Source: Paenibacillus sp. BJ-4 | Lineage (GTDB): Bacteria > Bacillota > Bacilli > Paenibacillales > Paenibacillaceae | NCBI RefSeq assembly: GCF_020404765.1 | Contig: NZ_JAIVEM010000088.1 | Location: 124,001-188,000, forward strand | Direction: 5' to 3' | Length of the DNA stretch: 64,000 nt | Shown here: positions 44,202-53,994 of the stretch, in pieces | Position numbering within the stretch: position 1 is the stretch's first letter | Layout of the letters: every line of letters begins with the position of its first letter | Made by a program: the position numbers and the translations under genes | The notes under the pieces: model-generated | Database searches by the model: none | What the model saw: the letters and a program-made list of their open reading frames with translations, nothing else | Told to the model about the DNA's origin: nothing

Positions 44202-44456
44202 TTAACGCAACAGCCACTCCTTTATCGTCAATGTGGAAGATCCATTTTGAATGAGCGGATCTGAATTCCCAATATTTGTCGCCTCATCAAGTGATGCTGC
44301 CTTTATTAAATAGGCTCCTCCCGTTGCATCGCTAAATGGACCATACATTTCGAGAAGCTCCTCTTTTTTTAACTTTTCCAGATGGTCATAATGTCCTTGG
44401 ATATCATTAGAATCGAACTTGTTTGTTCGGGTAGTCATTAATAAAAAGTAGTTCAC
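44202..44456 (-). CDS. YciI-like protein (cargo)
   Basis: 84 residues from GTG 44456 after GGAGGGG. The YCII-domain pattern is clear: NYFLLMTTRTNKFD at the start, HYDHLEKLKKEELLEMYGPF in the middle, then GGAYLIKAASLDEATNIGNS. In the YciI family a His-Asp pair lies in the ferredoxin-like cleft; here the HYDHL segment carries the His. Function in most hosts is unknown. It is inserted between the methylase gene and the small-terminase genes, flanked by a duplicated end of the methylase gene. Confidence 0.82.
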   Translation of the reverse strand: MNYFLLMTTRTNKFDSNDIQGHYDHLEKLKKEELLEMYGPFSDATGGAYLIKAASLDEATNIGNSDPLIQNGSSTLTIKEWLLR

Positions 44457-44550
44457 TGATTTCCCCTCCGTATTTTCCTTGTAATAAAAGTCTAGCATCA
44501 CTGATCCATAAAATGAATATTAATTATTTTATCAAACCAATATATAACAT

Positions 44551-45813
44551 TTATCTCAATACCTCTGACCTTGCCGACTCAGCAACAACTTCTTGGTAGC
44601 TAAACCGTTTACCATCTCGAATCAAATATACATTGCTATCGCTACCAACGTGGGCAATATACCGCTGCACAATCACATCTACATACTTAGGATCAAGCTC
44701 ACTGGTATAGCAAATCCGATCCGTTTCCTCACAAGCAATCAACGTTGAACCTGAACCACCAAATGGATCAAATACGATATCACCAAGCTTACTGGAATTT
44801 TTAATCGGATAGCTAATCAGGGGAATCGGCTTCATCGTGGGATGATATTCATTGCGAAAGGGACGATCAAATTGCCATAATGTCGTTTGCTTACGATCAC
44901 TGTTCCAATAATGTCCTCCTGTCGGCTTCCAACCGTACAATACGGGTTCGTGCATCCAGTGATAATCTTGTCTACCCATTACCATCGCTTGCTTTGCCCA
45001 TATACAACATTGAGACAGTTTGAATCCAGCTTCAATAAATGACTTCCTAAAGTTCAAGCCTTCACTATCCGCATGGAACACATAAATACTTGCTCCGTCA
45101 TCTGCTACTTCATACATTCGAGTATAGGCAGCCAATAGAAAATCATAAAATTGGTCGTCATCCATCTTATCGTTCTCAATTTTCAATGCATCCTTGGTCT
45201 TACCTGTATAATCCACATTATAAGGTGGATCAGTTACAATGAGCTGTGCCTTCTTACCATCCATCAATCTTGTAATATCCTGTGGATTAGTCGAGTCACC
45301 GCAGATTAGCCTATGCTTACCAAGTAGCCAAATGTCACCTTTATAAGTGATCGGATGTTCAGGTAATGCTTCTTCTAAATTAAAATCATCCTCATCATCG
45401 GCTGTATCTTCATGTAATGTATCCAGCAACTTCTCTGCTTCAGACCAATCAAAGCCTGTTAACTCAATATTATATTCTGCTTCTTTTAACTCATCTAATA
45501 ATGTAGCCAGTGCGTCAAAGTCCCACTCACCTGTAATTTTATTGAGCGCTATGTTCAGAGCTTTCTCTTTCGACTTACTCACATCCACTATGACACAATC
45601 GACTTCATCGTAACCGAGTGCCTTCAACACTTTAGCTCGTTGATGACCTCCCACGATAGTATAATCGCTATTACAAATAATTGGTTCACAATAACCGAAT
45701 TCCATTACACTATTCCTAATCTTTTCAAACTCTGGATCACCCGCTTTTAAATCCTTCCTTGGATTATATTCGGCATGTACCAGTTGATCGATCTTCAATT
45801 TCATCCATTTCAT
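44551..45813 (-). CDS. ParB-like / DNA methyltransferase fusion
   Basis: 420 residues. About 1-120 are a ParB/Srx-like nuclease domain (VHAEYNPRKDLKAGDPEFEK, YTIVGGHQRAKVLKALG). About 170-400 are a beta-class N4-cytosine/N6-adenine methyltransferase: motif IV DPPY in LIVTDPPYNVDYTGK, and the later AdoMet motif DPFGGSGSTLIACEE near 365-380. A 35-residue tail NVYLIRDGKRFSYQEVVAES ends the protein. Such fusions are typical of phages and satellites and would protect the element's DNA from restriction. Overlap with host R-M function is not shown. Confidence 0.9.
   Translation of the reverse strand: MKWMKLKIDQLVHAEYNPRKDLKAGDPEFEKIRNSVMEFGYCEPIICNSDYTIVGGHQRAKVLKALGYDEVDCVIVDVSKSKEKALNIALNKITGEWDFDALATLLDELKEAEYNIELTGFDWSEAEKLLDTLHEDTADDEDDFNLEEALPEHPITYKGDIWLLGKHRLICGDSTNPQDITRLMDGKKAQLIVTDPPYNVDYTGKTKDALKIENDKMDDDQFYDFLLAAYTRMYEVADDGASIYVFHADSEGLNFRKSFIEAGFKLSQCCIWAKQAMVMGRQDYHWMHEPVLYGWKPTGGHYWNSDRKQTTLWQFDRPFRNEYHPTMKPIPLISYPIKNSSKLGDIVFDPFGGSGSTLIACEETDRICYTSELDPKYVDVIVQRYIAHVGSDSNVYLIRDGKRFSYQEVVAESARSEVLR
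44559..44658. repeat. Duplicated 3' end of the methylase gene, copy 2 (native)
   Basis: The authentic C-terminal coding part of the methylase. See the copy at 43976-44075. Confidence 0.8.
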
Positions 45814-45836
45814 TTATAAAATTTGCTCCTTTATAT

Positions 45837-46004
45837 CTACAGCTTTCTCATTGTTTCTGATTTTTTATGTATGGTATGGGCATTTCTACGTTTACGAATT
45901 TGATTTCCAATCCGGCTCATTCTCCTCTCACTCAGAATTACAGTGCAGAATATGCTAAGCCAAATACAGATTGCTACGGATAATGCTAGTAACAATATAA
46001 TCAT
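45837..46004 (-). CDS. Small single-span membrane protein
   Basis: 55 residues from ATG 46004, with GGAGAGGAG before it. One hydrophobic helix, IILLLALSVAICIWLSIFCT, then a basic tail RMSRIGNQIRKRRNAHTIHK. It is encoded just upstream of the methylase on the same strand. Function unknown. A signal-anchor topology with a basic cytoplasmic tail is likely. Confidence 0.6.
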   Translation of the reverse strand: MIILLLALSVAICIWLSIFCTVILSERRMSRIGNQIRKRRNAHTIHKKSETMRKL

Positions 46005-46024
46005 CCTAATTTCTCCTCTCCAAA

Positions 46025-46058
46025 TGAAAAAGGAACCCTAGACCATAGCCAGAGTTCC
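46025..46058 (-). terminator. Terminator upstream of the small membrane gene
   Basis: GGAACC (46032-46037) pairs with the GTTCC side at 46054-46058. Leftward the stem is followed by TTTTTC. It would stop transcription coming from the helicase side. Confidence 0.55.
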
Positions 46059-46091
46059 CGTGTGTAATATGTACTTTTAAATTTTCAACAT

Positions 46092-46107
46092 TGTGTCACG
46101 TGACACA
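46092..46107. promoter_or_regulatory. Perfect 16-bp palindrome
   Basis: TGTGTCACGTGACACA is a perfect dyad in the non-coding region of the element. A dimeric DNA-binding protein is its likely ligand, but no candidate regulator is encoded nearby. Confidence 0.5.
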
Positions 46108-46800
46108 CTTCAAACTTTGTAAGCTCGACTTTTTTAGTTTTAAATTTTTGAAAATATCAGCCTACATTCAGCAAGATTAATTTCAACCTGTAAATCAAAA
46201 ATTTTAAAATAAGCAGCCTGACTACAAATGAATAAGTATCTTGAGTATGATGTAAACGTTATTTCTCCATTTCATTCTTTCTAAGTTAAGCTACATTCCA
46301 TGGACTGACCCCAGTTTCCCCTATATATAGAAAATTAGGGTCACGTCAATCTATCATGTTCAAAAAAATAAACTGAAGACAGCCAACGATTGTTGGATGG
46401 CTACGGAAAGAAATAATTTGTTTACAAATTTTTGTTGACGGTTTCTTTTGATCTTAACGTTTGTACCCACATAAAGGGAAACTCTCTCACCATCTCGATA
46501 AAAACCACTTCGCTACGCTTCGTAAACGGTATTCATCGACCTGCCGCCGTTTCCCCTCTTGCCTAGGCAATTCACCCTTTTGCGGCTCATTTCCGGTTTG
46601 TCTCATTTATTTGCTTTTTTACATTTCATAAAACGGTTGATTTCATTGCCTTTTCTATCCTCTGGACAGCAAATCATGGATATATGTTATATATAGCATT
46701 ACTCCACAATTTGCGGTCCAAGATTAAAAAAATCCTTATATGTACTACCTTTTTGACAGTATCGAAAATAAGAAAAATTTGATTTTTTTGTTACAACCGA

Positions 46801-48398
46801 CTATCCATTAAATTTGCTAACTAACCAATATCGCTTCCCTTTATGGGGATTGCCACTTCCATCTTCTAACTTCTTTCGGTTATCTGGAAAACTACCAATC
46901 GCATATTTTAATTGATTCGATTGGAGGTAGGATTGTAATTGGCTAATATCCTTTTGTAATCTACCTCGATAATCCTTGATATCAAATTTTTCAATGACTT
47001 GTTTTTGACCCTCTTTGTATATTCTTTTACCTACTATCGTGTCTAAATAGCTACATAATTCTTCTTGATCAAACATCTTCTCAATCAACGTGATTTTATT
47101 TTTATGTAATAAGTTCGAAATATACATCATATAGGCATCGCTTTCCTTTTTTCCTCCCGTTTTTTCTCTATATTCATTCGTTTCCCTATTGCGATCCAGC
47201 ATATCCTTGATCCGATCTCTCGTAGCTACAGCTTGAAGATATTTAACTCTGGACACCGTCTTCTTCGATTTATATTTGCCATCACTTGTTGCGTTGTCTT
47301 TAATGATGTAATTGGATTGCCTCGAAAATTTACCCACTAGCTTTTTCCATTCTTCAACTCCACCATGAATAAAAGCATCTGCTTCATCCAGTTTCTTCTG
47401 GACGGATCTCAAGTAATTATTCAAATCTCGATTGCTTCGATTCAGTAACACCACATGAACCTTATCCTGGTCATTCTTGAATCTCTTTCGCCCAATACAC
47501 TGTAGCATCGTATCCACATCAAATATATCGCACACAATTAATTTAATTTGCTCATCTTTCAAATCAAAACCATTATCAAGCACTGTCGTGGTGAATAGAT
47601 ACTTACAGTCAAACCTATTTTGCTTGACCATGGACTCCACTTGATCATCATCTACATGTTTGAGATACTTTCTGTTTTTGCTGCTGCTTTTACTGCATAC
47701 GAATAGTGAATCGTCATACTTCACATGAAGCTCAAAAGCCTTTGGATCGTGTCTGCAAAATATATAATTTTATCGTTAGCTTTATTGAATTTGCGCTTAA
47801 TCCATTTTTCTACTGCATAAAAGTCTGTATAAAAGGATAACGATGCAATCTGATTGAATTTTATTGGAATGAAGTAAGACCATAATTTATTCCCCTTTTG
47901 TTTGAGTTTATGTCTATACTGCTCCTTTATATAGGAAAATAGGACATGACCTGTTGCGGACATAAAAATTCTAATTTGAGACTGTAAGCCGAGTATAGCT
48001 TGAAGGGAATCATCGGAATTATCATTAAATCCACTGTCCGTAGTAAAGTAATGTGATTCGTCACACACGATATATGTATAAGGAGAAAAATCGTATTCTT
48101 TCCCTTCGTTAAGTTGATTTTCAATTGTTTGATATAATTCCACTTTGATTCTTGAAAATAATGAATTGTCGATAGCTTCCTTATTCTGATCGTACAGGTT
48201 CTTTCGATTGACTAATAAAAGGATATTCACATTTTGCTGATCCGCTAATTGTTCCAGCTTGTTTCGAATAAAATAGGATTTACCCGATGCCGTCCCACTG
48301 CTAATTAAAACGATATCTCCATTTTTCCATTCAGCCTCCTCCCCGTTTACCTTCTCAGTTACATTTTGCTTTGGCTTATAATCATCAATTCTCATCAA
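46801..48398 (-). pseudogene. Superfamily-2 helicase of the element, split by a frameshift
   Basis: The first frame (48398 to 47721) has Walker A SSGTASGKSYFIRNKLE, the DEAH-like box YIVCDESHYF and motif III FMSATGH. It ends KIIYFADTIQ then runs out of frame. The second frame (47724 to 46801) continues with TTTVLDNGFDLKD and motif VI MLQCIGRKRF. Adding one A at CCAAAGG near 47738 joins them as FADTIQKAFELHVKYDDSLF and gives 532 residues. The four-base ATGA overlap could also allow two coupled subunits, but the interrupted helicase motif argues for one protein. Probably a replication helicase of the satellite. Confidence 0.75.
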
Positions 48399-48430
48399 AT
48401 GCTCCTCACATCATTTCTAACATCTACATT

Positions 48431-48601
48431 TTAATAATTTGTTGCTTCCCATTCATCAATGGCTACAGATAGTTCTGGCGTTTTCAGATACATGGAAAAT
48501 AAAACATTCGTCTTATAGTGTCGTGCCTTCGTTATAAACGAGAAGCCCTTACTCGTCAGATAATTAAACAAATGGATATCGTAACAATAAAAGTAGCTCA
48601 T
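48431..48601 (-). CDS. Small protein, DUF5659-like
   Basis: 56 residues, MSYFYCYDIHLFNYLTSKGF then SFITKARHYKTNVLFSMYLK, with AGGAG ten bases before ATG 48601. The pattern 'Y...L..YL...GF.......n..lF.M.LKTPEL..AI..W' recalls the DUF5659 family of short phage proteins. It is the first gene of the leftward block of the element. Confidence 0.6.
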   Translation of the reverse strand: MSYFYCYDIHLFNYLTSKGFSFITKARHYKTNVLFSMYLKTPELSVAIDEWEATNY

Positions 48602-48979
48602 TCAGATTCACTCCTGTCATTGTGGAATCGCACCTATAAATCAGGTGTCACCCAAGCGCCCGTGTTAACAGGCGCCAGATCATGACACACTATGATTCAA
48701 TTTATTCGATATGGACTATCGCCTTAAAGCTCGATTTCGTGACTTTCTCAATAGTTAAAAATTCAATTGCTGCTCCGTTGCTGTATACGTCAATACACCT
48801 CAACTATTAGTCTTTCTTGACCAATAGTGAACAACACTCCACATGTGGTGAGTGCTGAGGGTAGATAATAAAATAAAACGATGTAGTAGAATAACCTTAC
48901 CCTATTATAAATACCTTTAATTTCTTACCTTAAATACGGCCAAACATTAGAGGTATATATTTCAGCAAAACTATTATTG
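48602..48979. other. Border region between the satellite and the defence island
   Basis: No gene. It contains a hairpin GCGCC...GGCGC near 48647-48668 and the right att-like repeat (48823-48847). Confidence 0.5.
48823..48847. repeat. att-like direct repeat, right copy of the satellite and left border of the island
   Basis: It matches 25491-25515 at 23 of 25 positions. The core CACTCCACATG (48835-48845) is the one found at the rlmCD end. Confidence 0.7.
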
Positions 48980-50530
48980 TTAATTGTTATTCAAAATAAA
49001 AGTTTTTAATATCTTTTCGTCATACTCCATAACACTTGTATTATATATATGCATAGCATTGATAAAATTCAATTCTTTTTCTAATTCGTGTATCTCAAAT
49101 GCAAAAGGGGTTGGTCTGTTCTCTGTATGTCTTGCTAAGCCACTTTGATTGTTTAACAAAAATACCCATTCACCATATAATTCATCATCATTTTCTAATA
49201 GCAAAATATTATATCCTATATCATTTCGGATTTTTAAATAACCCCATGCTAATATCTTCTTATTATTTTTTATATATATAGGTCTAACAACCTTACTATA
49301 AGTTTTTGCCCCATGGTACAGCGGTGAAGTATTCTCTACTTTTCTTATAAAATCATCGTCATGTAAAATATCTAAACGAATTTCAACTTTCTTACCGGAT
49401 AACAAATTAAAATTACATGAAATATTTTTCCCAGACTTATTAGGCGGTACTATTAATATCTTTTCATCTATAGTTCGCTCATTAAATTCATTAATCAAGT
49501 CATTTATTGGGGAAAAAATATCCCTTTTAAATTGGCTAAATATCAGCTTTTCATGTTCTTCTTTTTCTTTTAAAATTTTCGCAGTTTCTGCTTCTTTACT
49601 TCTTCGTTTTGCAGCTTCATCTAATTTCTGCTGTAACATTGTATTTAATATATCTTCATTATTAGATTTGGGAAGCTCTAACTTAGACAAATCATTCTTT
49701 ATATCCTGCCAATTTGTATATCTTCTGTTAGTTGATTTTTCAATCATCTTCATTATAACTTGAGATATTATAGGGGAAACTGTACTGTTTCTTTGATGAA
49801 CAGGCATTGGTTCTTCAAATAAATGCTTTTGTCTCCATTCATCATTGCTTATACTACCAACTACATTAAAAGGTGATTCCAAAGTCACCATTTCATAAAA
49901 TGTCATTCCCATAGCATATATATCCATTTGAATTGTGTTACAATCCATTTTCCATGCTTCAGGAGCAAGATACGGTGGCGTACCGTATCCTTTGAAAGTT
50001 AATTGAACATTCCTTGTAGTGGCATCAGTAATTTTGGCAAGTCCAAAATCAGTAATAATTAATTTCCCATCCCTAAAAAGAATGTTTTCCGGTTTTATAT
50101 CTCTATGAATAACATGTTTATTTACCTCAATCATACCGTCAATTAATTGATTGTACATTCGGAGTAAGCTTTCAGAATTAATAAATTCTTTATTAGCTTT
50201 ATACGTTTTAATTAAGTCTGCTAAACTCCCATCATGGGCAATTTCCATTATAATATAAGGTGATAAGTCACTATATTTTTTGCCATCGTGTATATATTTA
50301 TAATTAATTACATGTTCGTGTTGGACTTTCATAGCCATTATTGATTCATTTTGGAAACTTATAAAATCCTTTTCCTCTAAATCTGCATATGGAAAAACTT
50401 TCAATGCCCAAAGTGTCCCATCATCTACTTTAGTTACTTGATATACCTTTCCAAAACCACCTCCACCAAGATACTCGCCTACTTTATATGGTATTCCGAC
50501 CTCATCATAAACAATATCTAAAGGTTTCAT
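48980..50530 (-). CDS. Hanks-type Ser/Thr protein kinase with a C-terminal domain of unknown function
   Basis: 516 residues from ATG 50530 after GGGGGAA. The kinase domain spans about 10-285: glycine loop GEYLGGGGFGKVYQV, Lys in LWALKVFPY, HRDIKPENI, DFGLAKI, and the P+1 segment YGTPPYLAPEAW. All catalytic residues are present. A coiled coil (LDEAAKRRSKEAETAKILKE) and a 170-residue beta-rich C-terminal domain follow, with no membrane helix and no PASTA repeats, so it is cytoplasmic. It lies beside a type I R-M operon on an island. A phage-defence role like that of other island kinases is possible but unproven. Confidence 0.88.
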   Translation of the reverse strand: MKPLDIVYDEVGIPYKVGEYLGGGGFGKVYQVTKVDDGTLWALKVFPYADLEEKDFISFQNESIMAMKVQHEHVINYKYIHDGKKYSDLSPYIIMEIAHDGSLADLIKTYKANKEFINSESLLRMYNQLIDGMIEVNKHVIHRDIKPENILFRDGKLIITDFGLAKITDATTRNVQLTFKGYGTPPYLAPEAWKMDCNTIQMDIYAMGMTFYEMVTLESPFNVVGSISNDEWRQKHLFEEPMPVHQRNSTVSPIISQVIMKMIEKSTNRRYTNWQDIKNDLSKLELPKSNNEDILNTMLQQKLDEAAKRRSKEAETAKILKEKEEHEKLIFSQFKRDIFSPINDLINEFNERTIDEKILIVPPNKSGKNISCNFNLLSGKKVEIRLDILHDDDFIRKVENTSPLYHGAKTYSKVVRPIYIKNNKKILAWGYLKIRNDIGYNILLLENDDELYGEWVFLLNNQSGLARHTENRPTPFAFEIHELEKELNFINAMHIYNTSVMEYDEKILKTFILNNN

Positions 50531-50631
50531 CTTTAATTCCCCCAAATTGTGTATAAATCTATATAAACTTTTATCGTTCCAAATATATATTTATAAAAGA
50601 GGAACAGCATGTCTATGTGTCCCTCACTTAT

Positions 50632-53600
50632 TTATGAAATATCCATCGCATTGCGATTAATCCGATCTATAATATCCAAAATCCCGCGTGCTTTTGGCAG
50701 TTGGTCTTTGAATACAACCATAATCCCACCTGTTGAACTAAAAGGATCTTGTTGCAAAGCTTGGCGCTCTAATGTACCATTCTTAACAATATAATCGATA
50801 ATCAACTCAATGAATTGCGTTTGTTGTAATGTTAATTGTTGCTCACTAATAAACGCTGAAAATGCTTCGACAGCAGCTTGACGGTCTAGGCCGACAATTT
50901 TACGAACGAGCTTTGTTACGGGCGTATCACCGTAGTCTTTTTCATACTGTTCTTTTGAACCTAGTTCGTTCCATAAAATTTGCTCCAAGTATTCCACGTC
51001 TTGCTTCGTTAATGGCTTATTGTTACGCAACTTATAGATCGCTAATGTGTCCTCATGCTGATGTTCTTTCAAGTAATGCTCGACCTTTTTGCGATAGCTT
51101 TTTAGGTCGTTTACATTTAAGATTGATGCGTTTTCTGCAACGGTCATCACTTCGTCTTGAAAGTCAGTATAGTAGATTTTTTGATTCGAGCGCTCAATGT
51201 AGCGAATTAAATCACGTAATGCTACACGAACATGCTCTAAGTCAGCAATTGATGCTTGTCCCCAGAATTCGGTCGTACGTACTTCATCGATTACGTCTTT
51301 TTGAGCTAGTACTTGTGGGATTGTTCCAAGCTTTGATAGTGCTTCGGCTGTATCTACAACACGGCGAATTGGCTTTGTTGCATTATTAGATTGCAATCTT
51401 GCTAATTCAATCGTTAACATTAATAAGTCAAAACGCTTCGCTAACTCATCATCTTCAATCGGTACAATGAGTGGTGAAACATTTTCTTTCACTTCATTCG
51501 TTTGCACAACAGATAATGCTTGCCAACTATCTTCATTTTGATATTTATGCACATATTGTAAGTACTGACGTACACGGAAATTTTCATCATTTAATGCACG
51601 TACATCCGATAAAATTTCCTTCAGCAATTGTTCACGGTATGAAATAAACGGAGCTTCCTGATACTGAAGCGATTGCAATTCACGAACAATATCCACTTTA
51701 GAATTAAATAGCTTCTCCGTTAGTGTTTGGGTGATTTTTGTTTGCTCACCCTTCTCGTTTTCACGGAAGTATTCGAAATTTCTAAGGTAATCAAAAATTA
51801 AAAAGTACACCTTATCCATTCCTGGACCAAACAAGTCTTTACGTAAACGTGTACCACGACCAATCATTTGCCAGAACTTTGTTTTTGAGCGCACCTTTTT
51901 AAAGAATACTAGATTCAGAACGTCTGGCACATCGATTCCCGTATCTAACATATCAACCGAAATTGCAATTTGCGGCATTTTATCTGTTGTTGAGAAGTCA
52001 TCGATTAGCGTTTGGTAATACTCCACACTGTAATCAATCACTTCTGCGAAATCACCTCCGTACTCTGGGAATTTCAAATCAAAACGCTCTTTAATGGCCA
52101 TCGCATGTTTATGGTTTTTTGCGAAAATTATTGTTTTTCCTAATTTATCGCCACCCTCAACCTTTAAGCCATACTCCATTAAATCATTTAACACATGATC
52201 AATTGTGTTTTTATTGAATACAAAGTTGTTAATGGCTGAGCTATCGATATCTTTTACTTGTGGCTCATCTTCAAAGATTTCATCAAACTCTTCCTTTTCT
52301 TCCTCTGATAAGTCGTCATAACGAATACCGTCATCTAAAATTTTTAGTGTTGTTTCACGTGTTCGGTAATCAACTAAATAACCGTCTTCTACAGCCTTCG
52401 CTAATTCGTAGGCAAAAGTCGGCACGTCATTTTCTAAGTCAAAAATCGTATACGTATTTTTGTCCAACTCGTCTTTAGGTGTTGCTGTTAAACCGACTAG
52501 CATCCCATCAAAGTAGTCAAAAATACTTTTATATTTTTGATAAATGGATCGATGTGATTCATCGATAATAATTAAATCAAAATGACCGATTGTAAATAAA
52601 CGATTACCATCTTTACGTTTCACTTCGTCAATCGAGTTCATCATCGTTGGATAGGTTGAAAACACCATACGAGCCGCTTCTGGATTCGAATTTTTCTCTA
52701 GCATATTGCTTAGCGATAAATTCGGTAAAAGCGTGTTAAAATTACGAAACGCTTGCTTCACTAATGATGTACGATCAGCTAAAAACAGTACATTTTTTAT
52801 CCAATAATTTTTTGTTAACACATCAACTAATGAAATGGCAGTACGTGTTTTCCCACTACCTGTTGCCATGACGAGCAGCCCTTTACGTTGGTTGTTGCTA
52901 AACGTATCACAAATCGCCAGAATCGCCTCTTTTTGGTAATAGCGGTTTGTAATAGCGTCGTTAATTTCAGCATTAACTAACGGCTGCTTTATTTTACGAC
53001 GATCAATTACTAATTGCAGCTCATCTTGTGTATAAAAGCCAGCTACTTTACGTGCGGCATAGTCATCATGCCAAATGTGTGTTTCAAAGCCGTTTGTATA
53101 GAAAATAACAGGTCGTAAGTCATGCATTCGTTCGATACAATCCGCATATAATTTTGCTTGGTTACGCCCTTCTTTCGGATCACGTGACGTTCGTTTTGCT
53201 TCAACAACTGCTAAAATTTTACCGTTTGTACCGCGCAGTACATAATCCACATAGCCCTCACCTTTTACGTTTGGCATACCTGTTACAGGGTATTCCACTT
53301 CAACATTTTTACCGATTTCCCAACCCGCTAATTTCAAATCTAAATCGATATAACGTTTACGCGTTTCAAATTCTGAAATCGTATCCACATCAAAATCATA
53401 ATGTTGTTGTGACTCTATACGATTCGCTGTTAACTGCAGGCGAAGCTCTTCATTTTGCTTACGAAGCTCTTCAAGCGACTGATCCTTTGCACTTAGCTTT
53501 TCGTATAAGTCACTTAATTCTTCTGGACGTTCACGCTTATAATCTGCATCATACAATAATGTTTCATCGAACTCTGTTGCTGTATATTCCTCTGCATAAC

Positions 53601-53970
53601 AATAGTCAATCCATGACACAAATTGATGCAAGTTATGTAACGATAACACCGCTTCATCACGCGTAATCGCCACATTCGTATGTACCGCTGCGTTTCCAAG
53701 CTTCACCACGTATTTCATCATCGGTAACAGTTCTTCATCAATAATGCCTAAAAAGTGTCGATCATGAATCAAACTTGAAAGGTTATCTTGATACGGAATT
53801 TTGACATCATTATCAAATTGATACACCCATTTAACGGCAAGCTCCAGCGCACGGCGCGACAAAATCGCAACCGTGGCAGGACTAACTTGCATCGCCTTTT
53901 CCGCTTCAAAACAAGCGTTGGCAAAGCTCGTAAATGACTGTTTATCCTTTAAAAAATCGAAGTTCAACAT
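50632..53970 (-). CDS. hsdR: Type I restriction enzyme, R subunit
   Basis: 1112 residues from ATG 53970 after AAAGGAG. A DUF4145-like helical N-terminus (about 1-130) is followed by the HSDR_N nuclease (EGYVDYVLRG, then VVEAKRTSRDPKEGRNQAKLY, with the PD-(D/E)xK residues D, E and K). The translocase has Walker A LVMATGSGKTRTAISL, DESHRS as DEAD box, VGLTATP, and motif VI QMIGRGTRLRKDL. A C-terminal helical region binds the methylase. It cuts unmodified DNA after ATP-driven translocation. It is the last gene of the leftward hsd operon. Confidence 0.94.
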   Translation of the reverse strand: MLNFDFLKDKQSFTSFANACFEAEKAMQVSPATVAILSRRALELAVKWVYQFDNDVKIPYQDNLSSLIHDRHFLGIIDEELLPMMKYVVKLGNAAVHTNVAITRDEAVLSLHNLHQFVSWIDYCYAEEYTATEFDETLLYDADYKRERPEELSDLYEKLSAKDQSLEELRKQNEELRLQLTANRIESQQHYDFDVDTISEFETRKRYIDLDLKLAGWEIGKNVEVEYPVTGMPNVKGEGYVDYVLRGTNGKILAVVEAKRTSRDPKEGRNQAKLYADCIERMHDLRPVIFYTNGFETHIWHDDYAARKVAGFYTQDELQLVIDRRKIKQPLVNAEINDAITNRYYQKEAILAICDTFSNNQRKGLLVMATGSGKTRTAISLVDVLTKNYWIKNVLFLADRTSLVKQAFRNFNTLLPNLSLSNMLEKNSNPEAARMVFSTYPTMMNSIDEVKRKDGNRLFTIGHFDLIIIDESHRSIYQKYKSIFDYFDGMLVGLTATPKDELDKNTYTIFDLENDVPTFAYELAKAVEDGYLVDYRTRETTLKILDDGIRYDDLSEEEKEEFDEIFEDEPQVKDIDSSAINNFVFNKNTIDHVLNDLMEYGLKVEGGDKLGKTIIFAKNHKHAMAIKERFDLKFPEYGGDFAEVIDYSVEYYQTLIDDFSTTDKMPQIAISVDMLDTGIDVPDVLNLVFFKKVRSKTKFWQMIGRGTRLRKDLFGPGMDKVYFLIFDYLRNFEYFRENEKGEQTKITQTLTEKLFNSKVDIVRELQSLQYQEAPFISYREQLLKEILSDVRALNDENFRVRQYLQYVHKYQNEDSWQALSVVQTNEVKENVSPLIVPIEDDELAKRFDLLMLTIELARLQSNNATKPIRRVVDTAEALSKLGTIPQVLAQKDVIDEVRTTEFWGQASIADLEHVRVALRDLIRYIERSNQKIYYTDFQDEVMTVAENASILNVNDLKSYRKKVEHYLKEHQHEDTLAIYKLRNNKPLTKQDVEYLEQILWNELGSKEQYEKDYGDTPVTKLVRKIVGLDRQAAVEAFSAFISEQQLTLQQTQFIELIIDYIVKNGTLERQALQQDPFSSTGGIMVVFKDQLPKARGILDIIDRINRNAMDIS

Positions 53971-53994
53971 ATACACATCTCCTTTGTGAGATTG

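Larger units (their letters stand above)
46005..46800. other. 800-bp non-coding region of the element
   Basis: No gene is supported on either strand. It holds a terminator (46025-46058), a perfect 16-bp palindrome (46092-46107), an AGCCA/TGGCT hairpin near 46376-46397, and a GC-richer patch near 46490-46600 with the repeat-like CTTCGCTACGCTTCG. A replication origin or packaging site would be expected somewhere in such an element, and this is the best candidate by elimination. Confidence 0.45.
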
